DNA of 64,000 bases from Spisula solida (Eukaryota > Mollusca > Bivalvia > Venerida > Mactridae), in the NCBI GenBank assembly GCA_947247005.1, contig OX365953.1:4221001-4285000 (forward strand). Direction: 5' to 3'. Positions 9,301 through 18,467 of this stretch are shown piece after piece. The notes below the pieces were generated by a model, which did not search any database, was not told the DNA's origin, and was given only the letters and a program-made list of their open reading frames with translations. A program made the position numbers and the translations under genes. Position 1 is the stretch's first letter. Each line of letters starts with the position of its first letter.

Positions 9301-11523
9301 TTGATGGTTTGTTCTCGTATGAAGTAATCAGAATTATCCTTAACAACACTTGGAACTCAGAGATTCTCTTCCCAACTGGTCCGTTTGCAACTAATTTAGA
9401 GGAGCATCATGGCGGACCACACGTGTATGTAAGTGGTACAATGGGCGATTTACAAACTGCAGCTTTTGACCCCATGTTTTTCAGTCACCATGCGTTTGTT
9501 GACGAAATTTGGCAACGATTTAGGGACCAACAAGCTCAAGCCGGGATTAATCCAGAGACCGACTACCCGTATATACCAAATGATCCTAGATTCAGCCCAT
9601 TGCATGCCCCGAATGCGAGCGCAGGGTTTACAGAGGTTAGAGAAACAACAGTGTTTGGAATGCAGCTATCAGAGTTGACACAAAGTATAGGGTACTTGAA
9701 CCGTTTCTCGGAGATTATCCTCTATGAACCAGTGCCAGTTTGCCCATGTCATTCGCCGTACCTTTTCTGCGAAGGCGGTGTTTGTGTGTCAAGGACAATT
9801 ACGGAAATGGCTGGGACTATTTTTGCTCAAGATCTTGGTCTGAATGTATTGAACCGTCAACAAACTAATTCTTCGTCGACTAATGTAAGTTCAATGGCAG
9901 CTAAACCACGAGCGCAACCGCCAGTTCACCAGTATAAAGGTTGTCCAAGAACCACTTATATAAACGATGTAAAGACGAACTACTTGGGTCAAACACTGTC
10001 TACAACCGCCAATCAATGGGCATACATACCGGTCAAGGTTGTTTCAAAAAGACCGCCTGGTATGACACGTTATACGGCATACAATATGTATGACGACATT
10101 ATACCTTCGCAATCTCACAACGAATTAACAAGCAAGTGTTTACAGAAAGGATATAGTGGCTGTAAAAGGGATGGAGACGCTGTTGGTAAAATAAACATAG
10201 TTTCATATGGTATAAATCATTATGGATATTCAGAAGATTATATCGTTGTTGATAACAGGTTGGGTGTTTCTGAAGGTAATGGATATCTGGCAGTCAAGAA
10301 ACCAACTTTTTCCGAGGAGACCGAAGTCATTGTTGCTGCATTCGATGGTTGTGGTCGTGTTTGCAAACCGTTTTGTAATTCACCATATTGCGAAGATTTG
10401 AACACCAATTTCAATGGAGGGCTAAGTATCTCATCCAGGCTACCGAAGCAGTACTATAACACGTATGAAGAAGCTACATTGGGGGCATGGAAGTCGTCGC
10501 GATCGTACGGACCTAAATATCAAGAGGATATTGTTCCTATTACATTCTTCTGCGAATATGGTGATACGTGGATATGGGACAGATACGTACCCCCGCCATG
10601 GAACCCTCATGTCATGAGTGTAGGACCGACACCACTAATAAACCAGGCACCAGTACAAACCTATAATGCTGAACAAAGCTATGTAGACGCCTTACCAACA
10701 TATCATCAGGGAAATTTCGGGGATAAGTCATTATCTTGGTCTAAACACCAAGAGCAGTACCAACCTTCCATACAAGCTACAGGAAACCCAGCAGGTGGGA
10801 GTCAAAATATTCACCATGGACAAGTAGATAGTAAGTAACTTCACACCCAAGTATTTTATTAAGTCTAAGGACCTTTAAGATAACGATTTTTTGTTATGGT
10901 TCCGCAAACGGTGTCTGTCTTCTAAGTTTGGATTTATTTCAGCAAGTAAATAATGACATTTCTATTACATAGCTAAGTCTTTATTTATTTCAGCATGTAA
11001 ATAATAATAACATTACTATTACAAGCTAAGTTATGATATATTTCTGCAATTTAATAATAATGACATTTCTATTACATAGCTAAGTTTTGATTTATTCCAG
11101 CAAGTAAATGATAATGTCATTTCTACTACATAGCTAAGTTTTGATTTATTTCAGCATGTAAATAATAATAACATTACGTTTACTAAGCTAAGTTTTGACT
11201 TATTTCAAGAACATAAATAATGTAAATAAGACCAGAATAACAATTAGCAATAGAAACCAAAGACACAACGAAATATCACTCAGATGACATCGAACATACT
11301 AATAATCCACGGTAGGCATTACCAAATTATATATAGGCTAATATATTTTATACTTTCAGGCTGTCGTGTATCAACAGAGTGTGTAATAAACGTAGCTTGC
11401 AGGGGATGCTCTGATTTTGAGCACAAGACGTGTGTCGGAGGCGAGAGGATCGCCATATGCTTAAGTGGACAATTCTCAATAACGGCCTTGTCTGCCGCAT
11501 ATCGCAAACATTTTTACCATTAA
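296..11523 (+). CDS. tyrosinase copy A, secreted type-3 copper oxidase (six coding exons)
   Basis: Spliced CDS: 296-301, 2346-2487, 5787-6037, 7610-7722, 9089-10830, 11360-11523; 2418 bp, 805 residues. Tyrosinases hydroxylate tyrosine to DOPA and oxidise it to quinone; secreted molluscan members act in periostracum and shell maturation or in cross-linking adhesive proteins. A signal peptide (1-20, hydrophobic core then AIA) says secreted. CuA ligands are H147, H156 and H165 (H-x8-H ending in SWHR). CuB is H278-x3-H282 plus the HH pair 304-305 in a DP-x-FFSHHA-xx-D-xx-W motif. A CPC/CEGGVC cysteine cluster (about 389-403) leads to a conserved C-terminal domain, one degenerate 24-residue unit (713-736) and a six-cysteine end. 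All splice sites are GT-AG and the frame is open throughout. I see no broken residue, so it looks functional. Which tyrosinase subfamily it belongs to, and its tissue, cannot be told from sequence alone. Confidence 0.93.
638..832 (+). mobile_element. miniature inverted-repeat element, family M1, copy 1
   Basis: Ends are imperfect inverted repeats: AGTTAGGATAATGTGAGAGT at the left and its approximate complement ...TTATTATCCTAACTGGAC at the right. Relatives sit at 6058-6255 and 32034-32235, with the same internal landmarks (TAGCATTGAA or ACATTGAA, then AAGCCTTTATAA). About 195 bp, no coding capacity. Located in intron 1 of copy A; the other two are in intron 3 of A and intron 1 of B. Confidence 0.65.
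1735..2215 (-). repeat. LINE 3'UTR-related dispersed repeat (minus orientation)
   Basis: On the minus strand this reads through GCTCGGCTGGTT...CCTTCCCTGTCTGACTTAA, and its other half (TTCAGCTAGGGCATTC type phrases) matches the plus-strand copies at 33190, 44560 and 48590. The same end sequence lies in the 3' untranslated part of the LINE at 18468-20343, so these are probably 5'-truncated or SINE-like derivatives. No reading frame of note. Confidence 0.55.
2346..2487 (+). CDS. copy A exon 2: signal peptide and N terminus
   Basis: Bounded by TTTACAG and by GTAAGA. Encodes residues 3-49 plus one base of Gly50. The hydrophobic stretch VVWMIVVLMTIG then QQAIA is a classic signal peptide, with predicted cleavage between Ala and Asp. 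The mature N terminus is proline-rich (TPLQPLP) and carries one Cys. It aligns residue for residue with the copies at 33662 and 59092 apart from one extra Val. Confidence 0.9.
3644..3850 (-). mobile_element. miniature element, family M2, copy 1 (degenerate)
   Basis: Minus-strand relative of the element at 46847-47086. Shared landmarks are AACTGTCTGA, TGATCAACATGACC (there GACCAAACTGAAG on the opposite strand) and CATAAGTCTTATAAGGTC. The terminal motif GGCTAAGA is preserved at the left. Lies in intron 2 of copy A. Confidence 0.55.
4018..4290. repeat. palindrome-rich intronic segment
   Basis: Contains the palindrome GTATATCGGCCGATATAC near 4020, two TGACGTCA-type sites at about 4047 and 4066, and a hairpin at about 4219-4252 (TTAACCAC, GGCC, short loop, GGCC, GTGGTTAA). 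ATACAATGG or its complement recurs at 4035, 4188 and 4275. Probably a decayed inverted-repeat element; no family recognised. Confidence 0.4.
4872..5757. repeat. 23-bp minisatellite in intron 2 of copy A
   Basis: About 38 head-to-tail copies of CAGAAACAGTGTACATGCC followed by CTAA, GTAA or GTAT. The three variants are interspersed rather than blocked, and a longer composite unit containing ACACGCCCTATCAG recurs. The array ends about 30 bp before the exon 3 acceptor. Each CTAACAG unit resembles a branch point plus AG. It is not a CRISPR array, since there are no unique spacers. The long minus-strand reading frame through it is only a consequence of the period. Confidence 0.95.
5787..6037 (+). 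CDS. copy A exon 3: N-terminal helical segment
   Basis: Starts after TTTCAG, ends before GTGAGT; 251 bp, phase 1 in, phase 0 out. Encodes GQLVFWTSLQQYVSKFA and a basic segment rich in RKE, ending FNAVNKAKHDTT. The segment lies between the secretion signal and the CuA site. In copies B and C it contains RYKRQ, a furin-type cleavage context; here it reads RYKQQ. A 23-bp minisatellite ends about 30 bp before this exon's acceptor. Confidence 0.92.
6058..6255 (+). mobile_element. miniature inverted-repeat element, family M1, copy 2
   Basis: Begins CCAGTTAGGATCTGGTGACA and ends ...CGTCACTGTAATCTTACCCT then GACTGG. The ends are imperfect complements of each other (inner part ACAGTGACG). Starts about 20 bp after the exon 3 donor of copy A. 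Confidence 0.65.
6813..6980 (-). mobile_element. miniature element, family M2, copy 2
   Basis: Begins GGTGGCTTAGAATATTTTGA and reads through AACTGTCTGAGGACA, GGTTTGGTCAACATGA and GAGTCTTATAAGGTCG, the reverse complement of the copies at 30699 and 46847. The right terminus is missing or decayed. In intron 3 of copy A. Confidence 0.6.
7473..7551. repeat. hairpin-forming repeat upstream of exon 4
   Basis: Left arm TATTAAACTCGTTGAAAAAA, right arm ending CAACTCGTTTAATAAA: a stem of about 35 bp with mismatches around a short loop. A better preserved relative is at 21057-21135. It lies about 58 bp upstream of the exon 4 acceptor and might affect splicing. Confidence 0.55.
7610..7722 (+). CDS. copy A exon 4: CuA site
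   Basis: Acceptor TTTAAACAG, donor GTAAGA; 113 bp, phase 0 to 2. Holds the whole CuA site: RFH (H147), AHFGPAF (H156) and SWHRIYLY (H165). The spacing H-x8-H is that of the tyrosinase CuA signature. The exon is the same length in copy B (36119-36231). A small hairpin-forming repeat ends about 58 bp upstream of the acceptor. Confidence 0.93.
8305..8665 (-). mobile_element. nonautonomous DNA element with 9-bp target duplication, family M3, copy 1
   Basis: Ends CAGTCGG...CCGATTG. The 9-bp direct duplication CTATGCACG is exact at 8296-8304 and 8666-8674. 361 bp. On the minus strand an open stretch encodes about 89 residues from a Met (8605 down to 8336), conserved in part with the copies at 23571 and 24756 but frameshifted between them. 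Nine-base duplications suggest a Mutator-like or related origin; this is inference. In intron 4 of copy A. Confidence 0.85.
9089..10830 (+). CDS. copy A exon 5: CuB site and C-terminal domain
   Basis: Acceptor TATTACAG, donor GTAAGT; 1742 bp. Encodes the rest of the catalytic domain (YETVLRQWYD, then VPYWASVLD), the CuB His cluster EEHHGGPH and DPMFFSHHAFVDEIW. Next come the Cys cluster and a roughly 220-residue domain with many conserved Cys and aromatic residues (NIVSYGINHYGYSEDY and CEYGDTWIWD are landmarks). A proline-rich tail follows. At 10713-10784 one 24-residue unit beginning NFGDKSL matches the unit amplified in copy B, but lacks RGD and the AKP-Y-P motif. Confidence 0.94.
10915..11215. 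repeat. 54-bp tandem array in intron 5 of copy A
   Basis: Five to six diverged units of roughly 54-60 bp. Each contains TTTGATTTATTTCAGCA (or close) followed by AAATAATAATGACATT and TACATAGCTAAG. The pyrimidine-rich tract plus CAG in every unit looks like a 3' splice site, yet the real acceptor used by the conserved last exon is at 11359. Confidence 0.85.
11360..11523 (+). CDS. copy A exon 6: six-cysteine C terminus
   Basis: Acceptor TACTTTCAG; ends at TAA 11521-11523. Encodes a module with spacing C-x5-C-x5-C-x2-C-x7-C-x8-C, identical to copy B. Fold not recognised; three disulfides are likely in a secreted protein. No AATAAA or ATTAAA is visible in the 137 bp between the stop and a foldback fragment starting at 11661, so the 3' end may have been altered by insertion or may lie further downstream. 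Confidence 0.88.
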
Positions 11524-11660
11524 AAATACGCAAAGGTTATAGTTCAAGAGCTAAGGGACATTGATTTACAATTCTTTTCCGAATTTATAATTGTTATGAA
11601 TGGAAGGCATATAGCGTTCCTTTAACGAAAATTCATTTCTTACAAATGTTTCATGAGTTA

Positions 11661-11970
11661 TGCTACGGTCACAAAGCTCGTACGATATCCGTACGAATTT
11701 ACCAACTCGTACGAGTCCACAACGTTTGAAATCCTAACGGTATTTTTACATTCGTAGGGTCTGGTCACAGCTCGTACGGACCTCGTACGATTTATAGAGA
11801 TGCAATCGTACGATATCCGTACGGACATCGTAATATCCTTACGGACACCGTACGGGGCTCGCAAGGAGCCCGGCCGTACATCGCACGGTGCTCGTAGATC
11901 AATCAGAGCTCGCAGATAACTCGTACGGTGTCCGTACGGTGACCGCACGATGGCCGTACGGTGTCCGTGC
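11661..11970. mobile_element. CGTACG-rich element fragment
   Basis: Starts GCTACGGTCACA, which is the same terminus (inverted) as the right end of the foldback element at 13983-13994. It consists of closely packed CGTACGG/TCCGTACG motifs. It lacks a matching opposite end, so it is likely a truncated or rearranged copy. It begins 137 bp after the copy A stop codon. Confidence 0.6.
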
Positions 11971-12015
11971 GACAATAATGGATATATTCAGCGAATTTTA
12001 ATTAACAATTTTAAG

Positions 12016-13994
12016 ACCCTGGTCACATTGATCATACGAGCTCCGTGCGAGTCGAATTTTAGCAAGTTCGTACGGAGTCCGTACGGACATCGTAAACTCG
12101 TAAGGGCATCGTACGGATTTTTGTAACTCGTAGATGACTCGGGAGCTCGGTGAAAATGTTTCACCGATCTCCGAGTTGTCTACGAGCTCGTAGAGATTTT
12201 TTTAAGTAGAAAGCCCACAAGGAAGCTGTCCTAACCCATTTATGTATTATCATATTATGTAAGATGATTATAGAATGGTTGATGTTTCATGTCATGTTTA
12301 TATATGCAAGGAAAAATGCATAATTGGTTCTTGACAGATTCTGAAATTCAGCTAATTTCGCCATAACGTTTTGAATAGTACAATGGGTATATATGTGTCT
12401 CATGTGTACCACGCCAAATATATATTTTTACCAAAATAATTAAATGAATGCAGTAGAAATCCAAGGTTATACATATGTAGGTGCATAGACAATGGTTAAA
12501 TGTGTACTCATAAGTTCTGTGCACGAGAATCACGGATATAACAATTATCATACACTGAGCGTGTGCGGATCCAAATGGGGTGGTTCTGAGCCCTGGAATT
12601 GTGGTGAATTGTGGTCATGTAATACAATGAGAGGAGTACGTCTTGGTGGGAGTCTACTGGGTACCAACTTGGATAAAATATAGCTGGTCGGACCCCTCTC
12701 TAGCAAAAAATCCGAATCCATTCTCATACATGTATTGCCGGGTGCCTGGCAGAGTTGGGCCTACAGTTACCATTCGTGAACTAGCTGGCGTCTTACCAAA
12801 CGACTACATCAGTTATAACCTAACTTTCTCCGGGGTTCGGACTTTCGATCTCCCGCTTCCTATACGGACGCCAAAAGTACCCAGCCACGGTCGCAGTAAT
12901 ATGTCATGGATCAAAATCTGGTGCGTACCTACCTGGAGAAAGGTCGCTGGTCGGATATTACGATGATGATAATACGAGAATACGATGATGATAATACGAG
13001 AATACGATAGTATGATGATGATGATAGTAGAATACGATAATGATAATACAATAATAAGATGATGATAATACGAGAATACGATGATGATAATACGAGAATA
13101 CGATAGTATGATGATGATGATAGTAGAATACGATAATGATAATACAATAATAAGATGATGATAATACGAGAATACGATGATGATAATGCAATAGAACGAT
13201 GATGATAATTACGAGAAAACGATAATAATAATACGATAGCTCGATGATGATATTACGAGAATACGACTATGGTGACACGAGAATACGATAGTGATGATAT
13301 AAGAATACCATAATGATAATATAAAAATACGATATCGTTTTCATGAATTAATCAATGTTGTGTGTTTGCTGTTGGCAGAGTCTTTCTACCGGAACTTGGA
13401 TACATGATACAGTTGCAGTATCAACATAATAGCAGTGAATGTTATTGTGTGTACAACAATGTCATAGTGTGTACAACAATGTCATGTTTTATTACATGTA
13501 CATTCGAAATAAAGATATTAAAAGTCCTTGTAAAATGTTGTTATGCTCGAACAGTCTGTCTGTCTTTTAATGTTTCAATATTTTAATATACACCATACTC
13601 ATAACAATTCATTGTCACAAGTTAATCAGTTGAGATAATGTTCACTATCTACATTCTAATGGCGTCCCATGCGATGCAAAACCATGCAAATTTCCATATC
13701 CGTAAGGATATCGTACGATACTCGCACGAGTATTTCGTAGCTCGTGCGGTGTCCGCGCGAGCCTCGTGCGAGATAATTCAGACTTGAAAAATATCTACGA
13801 GCTCGTAGACAACTCGGGAGCTCGGTGAAACATTTTCACCAAGTCGCCGAGTCCTCTACGAGTCACGAAAATCCGTACGATGCTCGTACGAATTTCGATA
13901 TCCGTACGGGCTCCGTACGGACGCCGTGCGAGTTCGCCAAAATCAACTCGTACGGAGCTCGTAAGGAGCTCGTAGGGCAAATGTGACCGTAGCA
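12016..13994. mobile_element. foldback element with CGTACG-rich arms
   Basis: Left arm 12016-12200 and right arm 13790-13994 are inverted copies of about 190 bp. They start CTGGTCACAT and end ATGTGACCGTAGC. Each arm carries a nested hairpin, CGGTGAAA-ATG-TTTCACCG (or its variant), and the palindrome CTACGAGCTCGTAG. The interior holds a relatively GC-rich unrecognised segment (about 12560-12950), a triplet-like minisatellite (12958-13330) and more CGTACG motifs (13690-13770). No transposase seen. Confidence 0.75.
12958..13330. repeat. GAT/ATAC minisatellite
   Basis: Short units of the type CGATGATGATAATACGAGAATA are arranged in a higher-order repeat of roughly 120 bp. The block at about 12960-13056 is repeated almost exactly at about 13080-13180, then decays. 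Apparent proteins on the minus strand (YYHHRI repeats) are artefacts of the array. Confidence 0.9.
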
Positions 13995-13996
13995 TT

Positions 13997-15287
13997 ATTT
14001 AAAAATATTATCGTAAGAGCTTGATTCGTTTATTTCAACACGACTCCTATAAAAAATACCACATAAAACATGATATGAGACAGACCTGGTACTTGCAGTA
14101 TGTATTTTATGTTTTATATTTTATGAATTTTACAGATGGGTGGTCATATTGGATTTTTAGCGTTGTGACAGCAGATTTTTGTAAGACATTGGTTTTCGAC
14201 AATTGGACACTGTATGCTGTCCATTCATACCAATTAAAACTTTTGAAAAGAATGGTAAATAAACGACCCTCAGACTATTAGTTCATTTAAATGATACCAG
14301 AAAAAATAACACCTAAAGGGGACACGCCTATGCGAAGAAATCAGCTAGCTAAAAGAAAGGTACTCCGGTCAAATTGACGAATACATGTACTGAGAATTTA
14401 TGACGCTTGATTCAATATGTCATTTGTCATTCCACTTTTTCTAAGAACTAATCAAAAAGAATAAATGCAATGTGTCATACTACTTTTTCAACAACATTAA
14501 TTAAAAGTGTATTGCACTTGCTCGTAACAACATCATAATGTCCGAATACAGTAGGTGTCTTGAAACAAGTACAGTGGCATACATTTGTAAATATTAACGT
14601 ACAAACAATTTGCTTTGCGTCGTCTGTTCATGACCATAACGGCATCATGTGTCGGGCGAGTTTTTAGCCAAGCCGAATTTCGGTCAACCCTATTAATCTA
14701 AATTTTGTGTGTAGATCAGTTCGTAACTAGTGTATTTGTTCGGTACCTGGAAGATGTGAATATGGAATTGACAAAATGATTTGAAAATCATTTCATTTAA
14801 AAAAAAAATGTTGCTCATAAATGATCTATTTTGTTTTTATGATTTTTAAAATGAATCCGTAAGATTCTCAAACAGTCCAGTCTATAAAAAACATTAATAA
14901 AAGTGGAGATAAGAACTCCGGTTGCCAAGGAAGTAGTTTGGCCGCCATCTTGAATGTAGACATGTAGAAAAGTGGACAGCGTTTAATCTATTAAATAACT
15001 GATTTTACGATTAAAGTACTTGTTTAAAACAAGGAAAATGGTATTTTATACACATTATGAACGTAGGTGTACAATTAACTCAACTTCCGATGCTGATTTT
15101 CAACATTAACGCGTTCGGACCCAAAATTCGAACCTAAACAAATTGTCAACAATTTATTGTAAGTTGTAACTGAATCTGTCAATCATCAACAATGATCCTG
15201 TACTGGATGATCATGTTACTAATATTGTAGGACAACCGTCCATTACTGTTTTCAATAGATCTACATACCCGTAGCTACGCAGATAAT
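13997..15287. other. intergenic, nothing recognised
   Basis: AT-rich sequence without conserved exon, RNA gene or clear repeat. Short open frames (for example 14021-14281) show no recognisable protein. Confidence 0.5.
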
Positions 15288-15625
15288 AGAGAGGTTGCGA
15301 AAGTCAACGTGTAACGTGCACGTGTTCGCCCATACCATTTTTGTAGTTTCTACAAGTAACTACGTGAGACAGACGAAAATATAATGAGTACTACGTCACA
15401 CAGGTATGCGTACGCACGAGAAACCAAATAATTCATCACCGTGGTTTCATGGAGTTTATATAAACACTCAATATAGTTTCACGAAGAAATCGTGTTACAA
15501 CTGCAATGTGATGTTACACGCACCCGTTGTCTTTCGCAAATCGATTTTAATTGCAACGCGTACGTATACGTGTACGGGTAGCTACACGTACACGTAGCCG
15601 TACCCGTTCGCATCGCAACCTCTCT
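15288..15625. mobile_element. miniature inverted-repeat element
   Basis: Begins AGAGAGGTTGCGA and ends TCGCAACCTCTCT, flanked on both sides by AAT, a possible 3-bp target duplication. Interior is rich in ACGTGTACG-type palindromes near the right end (about 15560-15600). About 338 bp, no coding capacity. Confidence 0.75.
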
Positions 15626-17984
15626 AATATGAGAATTGACCCTAATGTGCATGCTTTTTGGAGGAAAATAATATAACATAGAACACTTTGGATATAGACC
15701 TGCCGTAGGTATATGATTTCAAGTCACATTTTGATAATCAATGTTGATTTGCAAAGCCACAGTCCCATGGTATATGAACCAGACCGTAGAAAGGAGTCCG
15801 TTTCCAAACCAAATGGCTACCGAGCGCTTGCTAGCGCTATGCTAGCACATCGCTTGCTTCAAAATAATTAAGCGCTATCAAGGGGACTAAGCAAAAATAT
15901 CATAGGCTACCAGCAAGCGGTCCTGGATAGCAGAATGTTGCACAGCAAAGGGCTTCCAATGCGGTCTGTTGCACAAGAAAGTGCTCAGTAGCACTAGACA
16001 GTGTGTGGCTTCCAAGTGACCACATGTGTGACGATGATCATTGTGTAAGTGTTGACGCTCAAAAATAGCGAGGGCACCAATGCTCCTGAGGCCAGTGAGG
16101 GACTCTGCATTTGTTATAACATGAAAAACATGTGTGAACGTTATAAAGCCTATTATAATATATAGCATCTGATTATCAATTTTGAATTGAACAATAGATT
16201 TTAAGTGCCAATTAGTTTATCGGGACCTAGAACAAAATTCGACATAACGAAAAACTTCTATACAAACTTGGAGATAGGTGGCCAGATTTCATATATAGAC
16301 AAAGAAGGGAAGCAATGGGGACTTAAAAGAAACTTCGACGAAACGGAAAATTCGACATAAGCGAGTTGGAGATAACGAGAGTTGACTGTATGAAAATAAC
16401 TTAATTAAAAAACAAGTACCACAAAGGGCGACATTTAAAACTTTTGCTCAGTATAACAAAAATAAAAAAAGTTAGACCAACACTTAAGTTCGTTTCTGAT
16501 CACAACGAAAAATATAAACAACGCAAAACATGACGCAACGTCTTATTCATGACATTTATGACGTTACACACATAACTCGTATTAATACTAATGTGTATCA
16601 GAATTACGACCGGGATGATTTCAATCTTTTGAAATCGGTTAATCTATGGTATTATATGAAATCGAACCGGTTAATTGGCCGCCATATTGAAAATGGTGTT
16701 TTCTTTCATGAGGACCATGGTATCCAGGTACTTTCAGCAGCAGAATTCATGTGTGTTTATTTTATCATTTGAGGTATACAGTACCAAAATAAGATTTTTA
16801 TGATAAATATGGAATAATGTATCACATGTTACCGAAACACACCCAGCTAGTTTGCTTGCTTATGTGTTGATCAACACATTCAGGCATATTGTTATCAAAG
16901 ATATATTGTATGGACACAGTTACATATAATTTAATGGCATTGTAGGGTGTGTAATGTTTTAGAACGATTAGCGGTTTTGCAAAATTGAAACCGGTTTCAC
17001 CTTGCAAATGAAGCGTATCAGATTAACCGAGTAATCGTCCTGGAAAAATCAGAATAAACAAAAACTATTTAAATTTTTGTTGGTTTTTTTCTGGCTATTT
17101 TTTAGGAGTTTCAGTCTGATTACAGTATTTTTGGAACAGAGTTCCCCCTTCCTTACCAATAACTCAAAACTTAGCATGGCACCTATGTTTTAATTGTATT
17201 TATTTTGTTTATTATATAATTTAATGTAATAATACAGAAAATTGAGAAAAACCTGTTGGAAAAGACATTCCCATTCGTCCTTAATGGTCAATTTTCCTTG
17301 GAGTTATTGCCCTTGACTTACTGATTTTTTTGTCCCCTGGCAGCAAGTCCTCTGTGCAATGATCAACTGGTAGAATTCATGAAACTTAAATAAATATGTA
17401 CACTGGTACTGTTATGATGCTCGTCAATGTATTTTATTGCTGAATTTTACTGATTACCCATACAGTAAGGCAGTGGATATTAATTCATAAAATTTGCTTT
17501 TGTTGCAGCAAATGAAAAGTAACTAATTTTCTCCTTTTACAATACCTACTCATTAATAACTTTATTAATTTATTATCTTTGGATGAATGAATCACCTACA
17601 CGTAGTTAGGCAATGCCTTAGTTCATATTAACTATATCTTATGATGGATCAGTGTATTTTTGCGTGCACATACAGCAGACAACTTATAACGGGAATATGC
17701 ATTAAATTACCGCTTTCATGGTAACTCTAATTGGTATATCATAATGAAGCTCACAGTACATTTTTATAGTTTTAAATTAGTCCATTTATATGTAAAGACG
17801 TCGTATGGGATGTACCAAAAACAGTCAGCGAAGCCCAATTATAGCGCATCCAAGATATAGTGATATTTACAAACATGAATTGGTTTGGTCAGCTGTTGCA
17901 AAATTGGTTATACAAATTACTGAACTGATTATAAACATGGTTGTATGAAAAATAATTGTGAATGGAGTATGTATATAATTAATT
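15626..17984. other. intergenic; one repeat fragment at about 16225-16395
   Basis: The fragment has TTCGACATAA and TTCGACGAAA phrases and ends GAGATAACGAGAGTTGACTG, resembling the terminus of a dispersed DNA element; no opposite end was found. GAGCGCTTGCTAGCGC-type palindromes occur near 15820-15835. Otherwise nothing recognised. Confidence 0.4.
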
Positions 17985-18385
17985 AAAGTCACATTATCTG
18001 TCCCGAAACGTTTTCCCGATCATCCAGTAAATAGACTAAATACTAAGAATTAGGATGTTTTCGCAAATGACCTATAATTGACGATAGAATGTCAGCCATA
18101 TCTGTCGAAATAGTATGCTAAAAATCACATTAAGTAAAATGTATGGGTGACAAAATACTAATTTAGCAAGAGTTGCTCCCCTTAGACTTTAAATTATACA
18201 TTTATTGTCTACATTTCGTTATTTTGTTTACAAATCAACTGGGTGCTTTAATTCGTTTTCTTCCATCTTATGGTGTTTTCACCTTTGGGGCTCAACTAAA
18301 GTTCTCAAAATGCATTATTCTGCAGATATGTTGCCAACTTATTGCTATTTGAAAATAGCCATTTAAGGCAAAATGGGACTTTAAA
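17985..18385 (-). mobile_element. dispersed element, family D, copy 1
   Basis: Reverse complement of 35414-35770. Shared landmarks are GTCACATTATCT, CGTTTTCCCGATCATCCAGT, AGTTGCTCCCCTTAGA and GCCATTTAAGGC. Roughly 400 bp, non-coding. A third, interrupted copy begins at 36738. Confidence 0.65.
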
Positions 18386-18467
18386 GAGTCAAGATCATTT
18401 TGGTACTTAATACTATAACGAGATTTAATGAATTAAATAAACATCTTACAGACTATTTATAGTACAT

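Noticed and set aside
12929..13191. Minus-strand frames of Tyr/His/Ile repeats
   Set aside because: Translation of the GAT/ATAC minisatellite.
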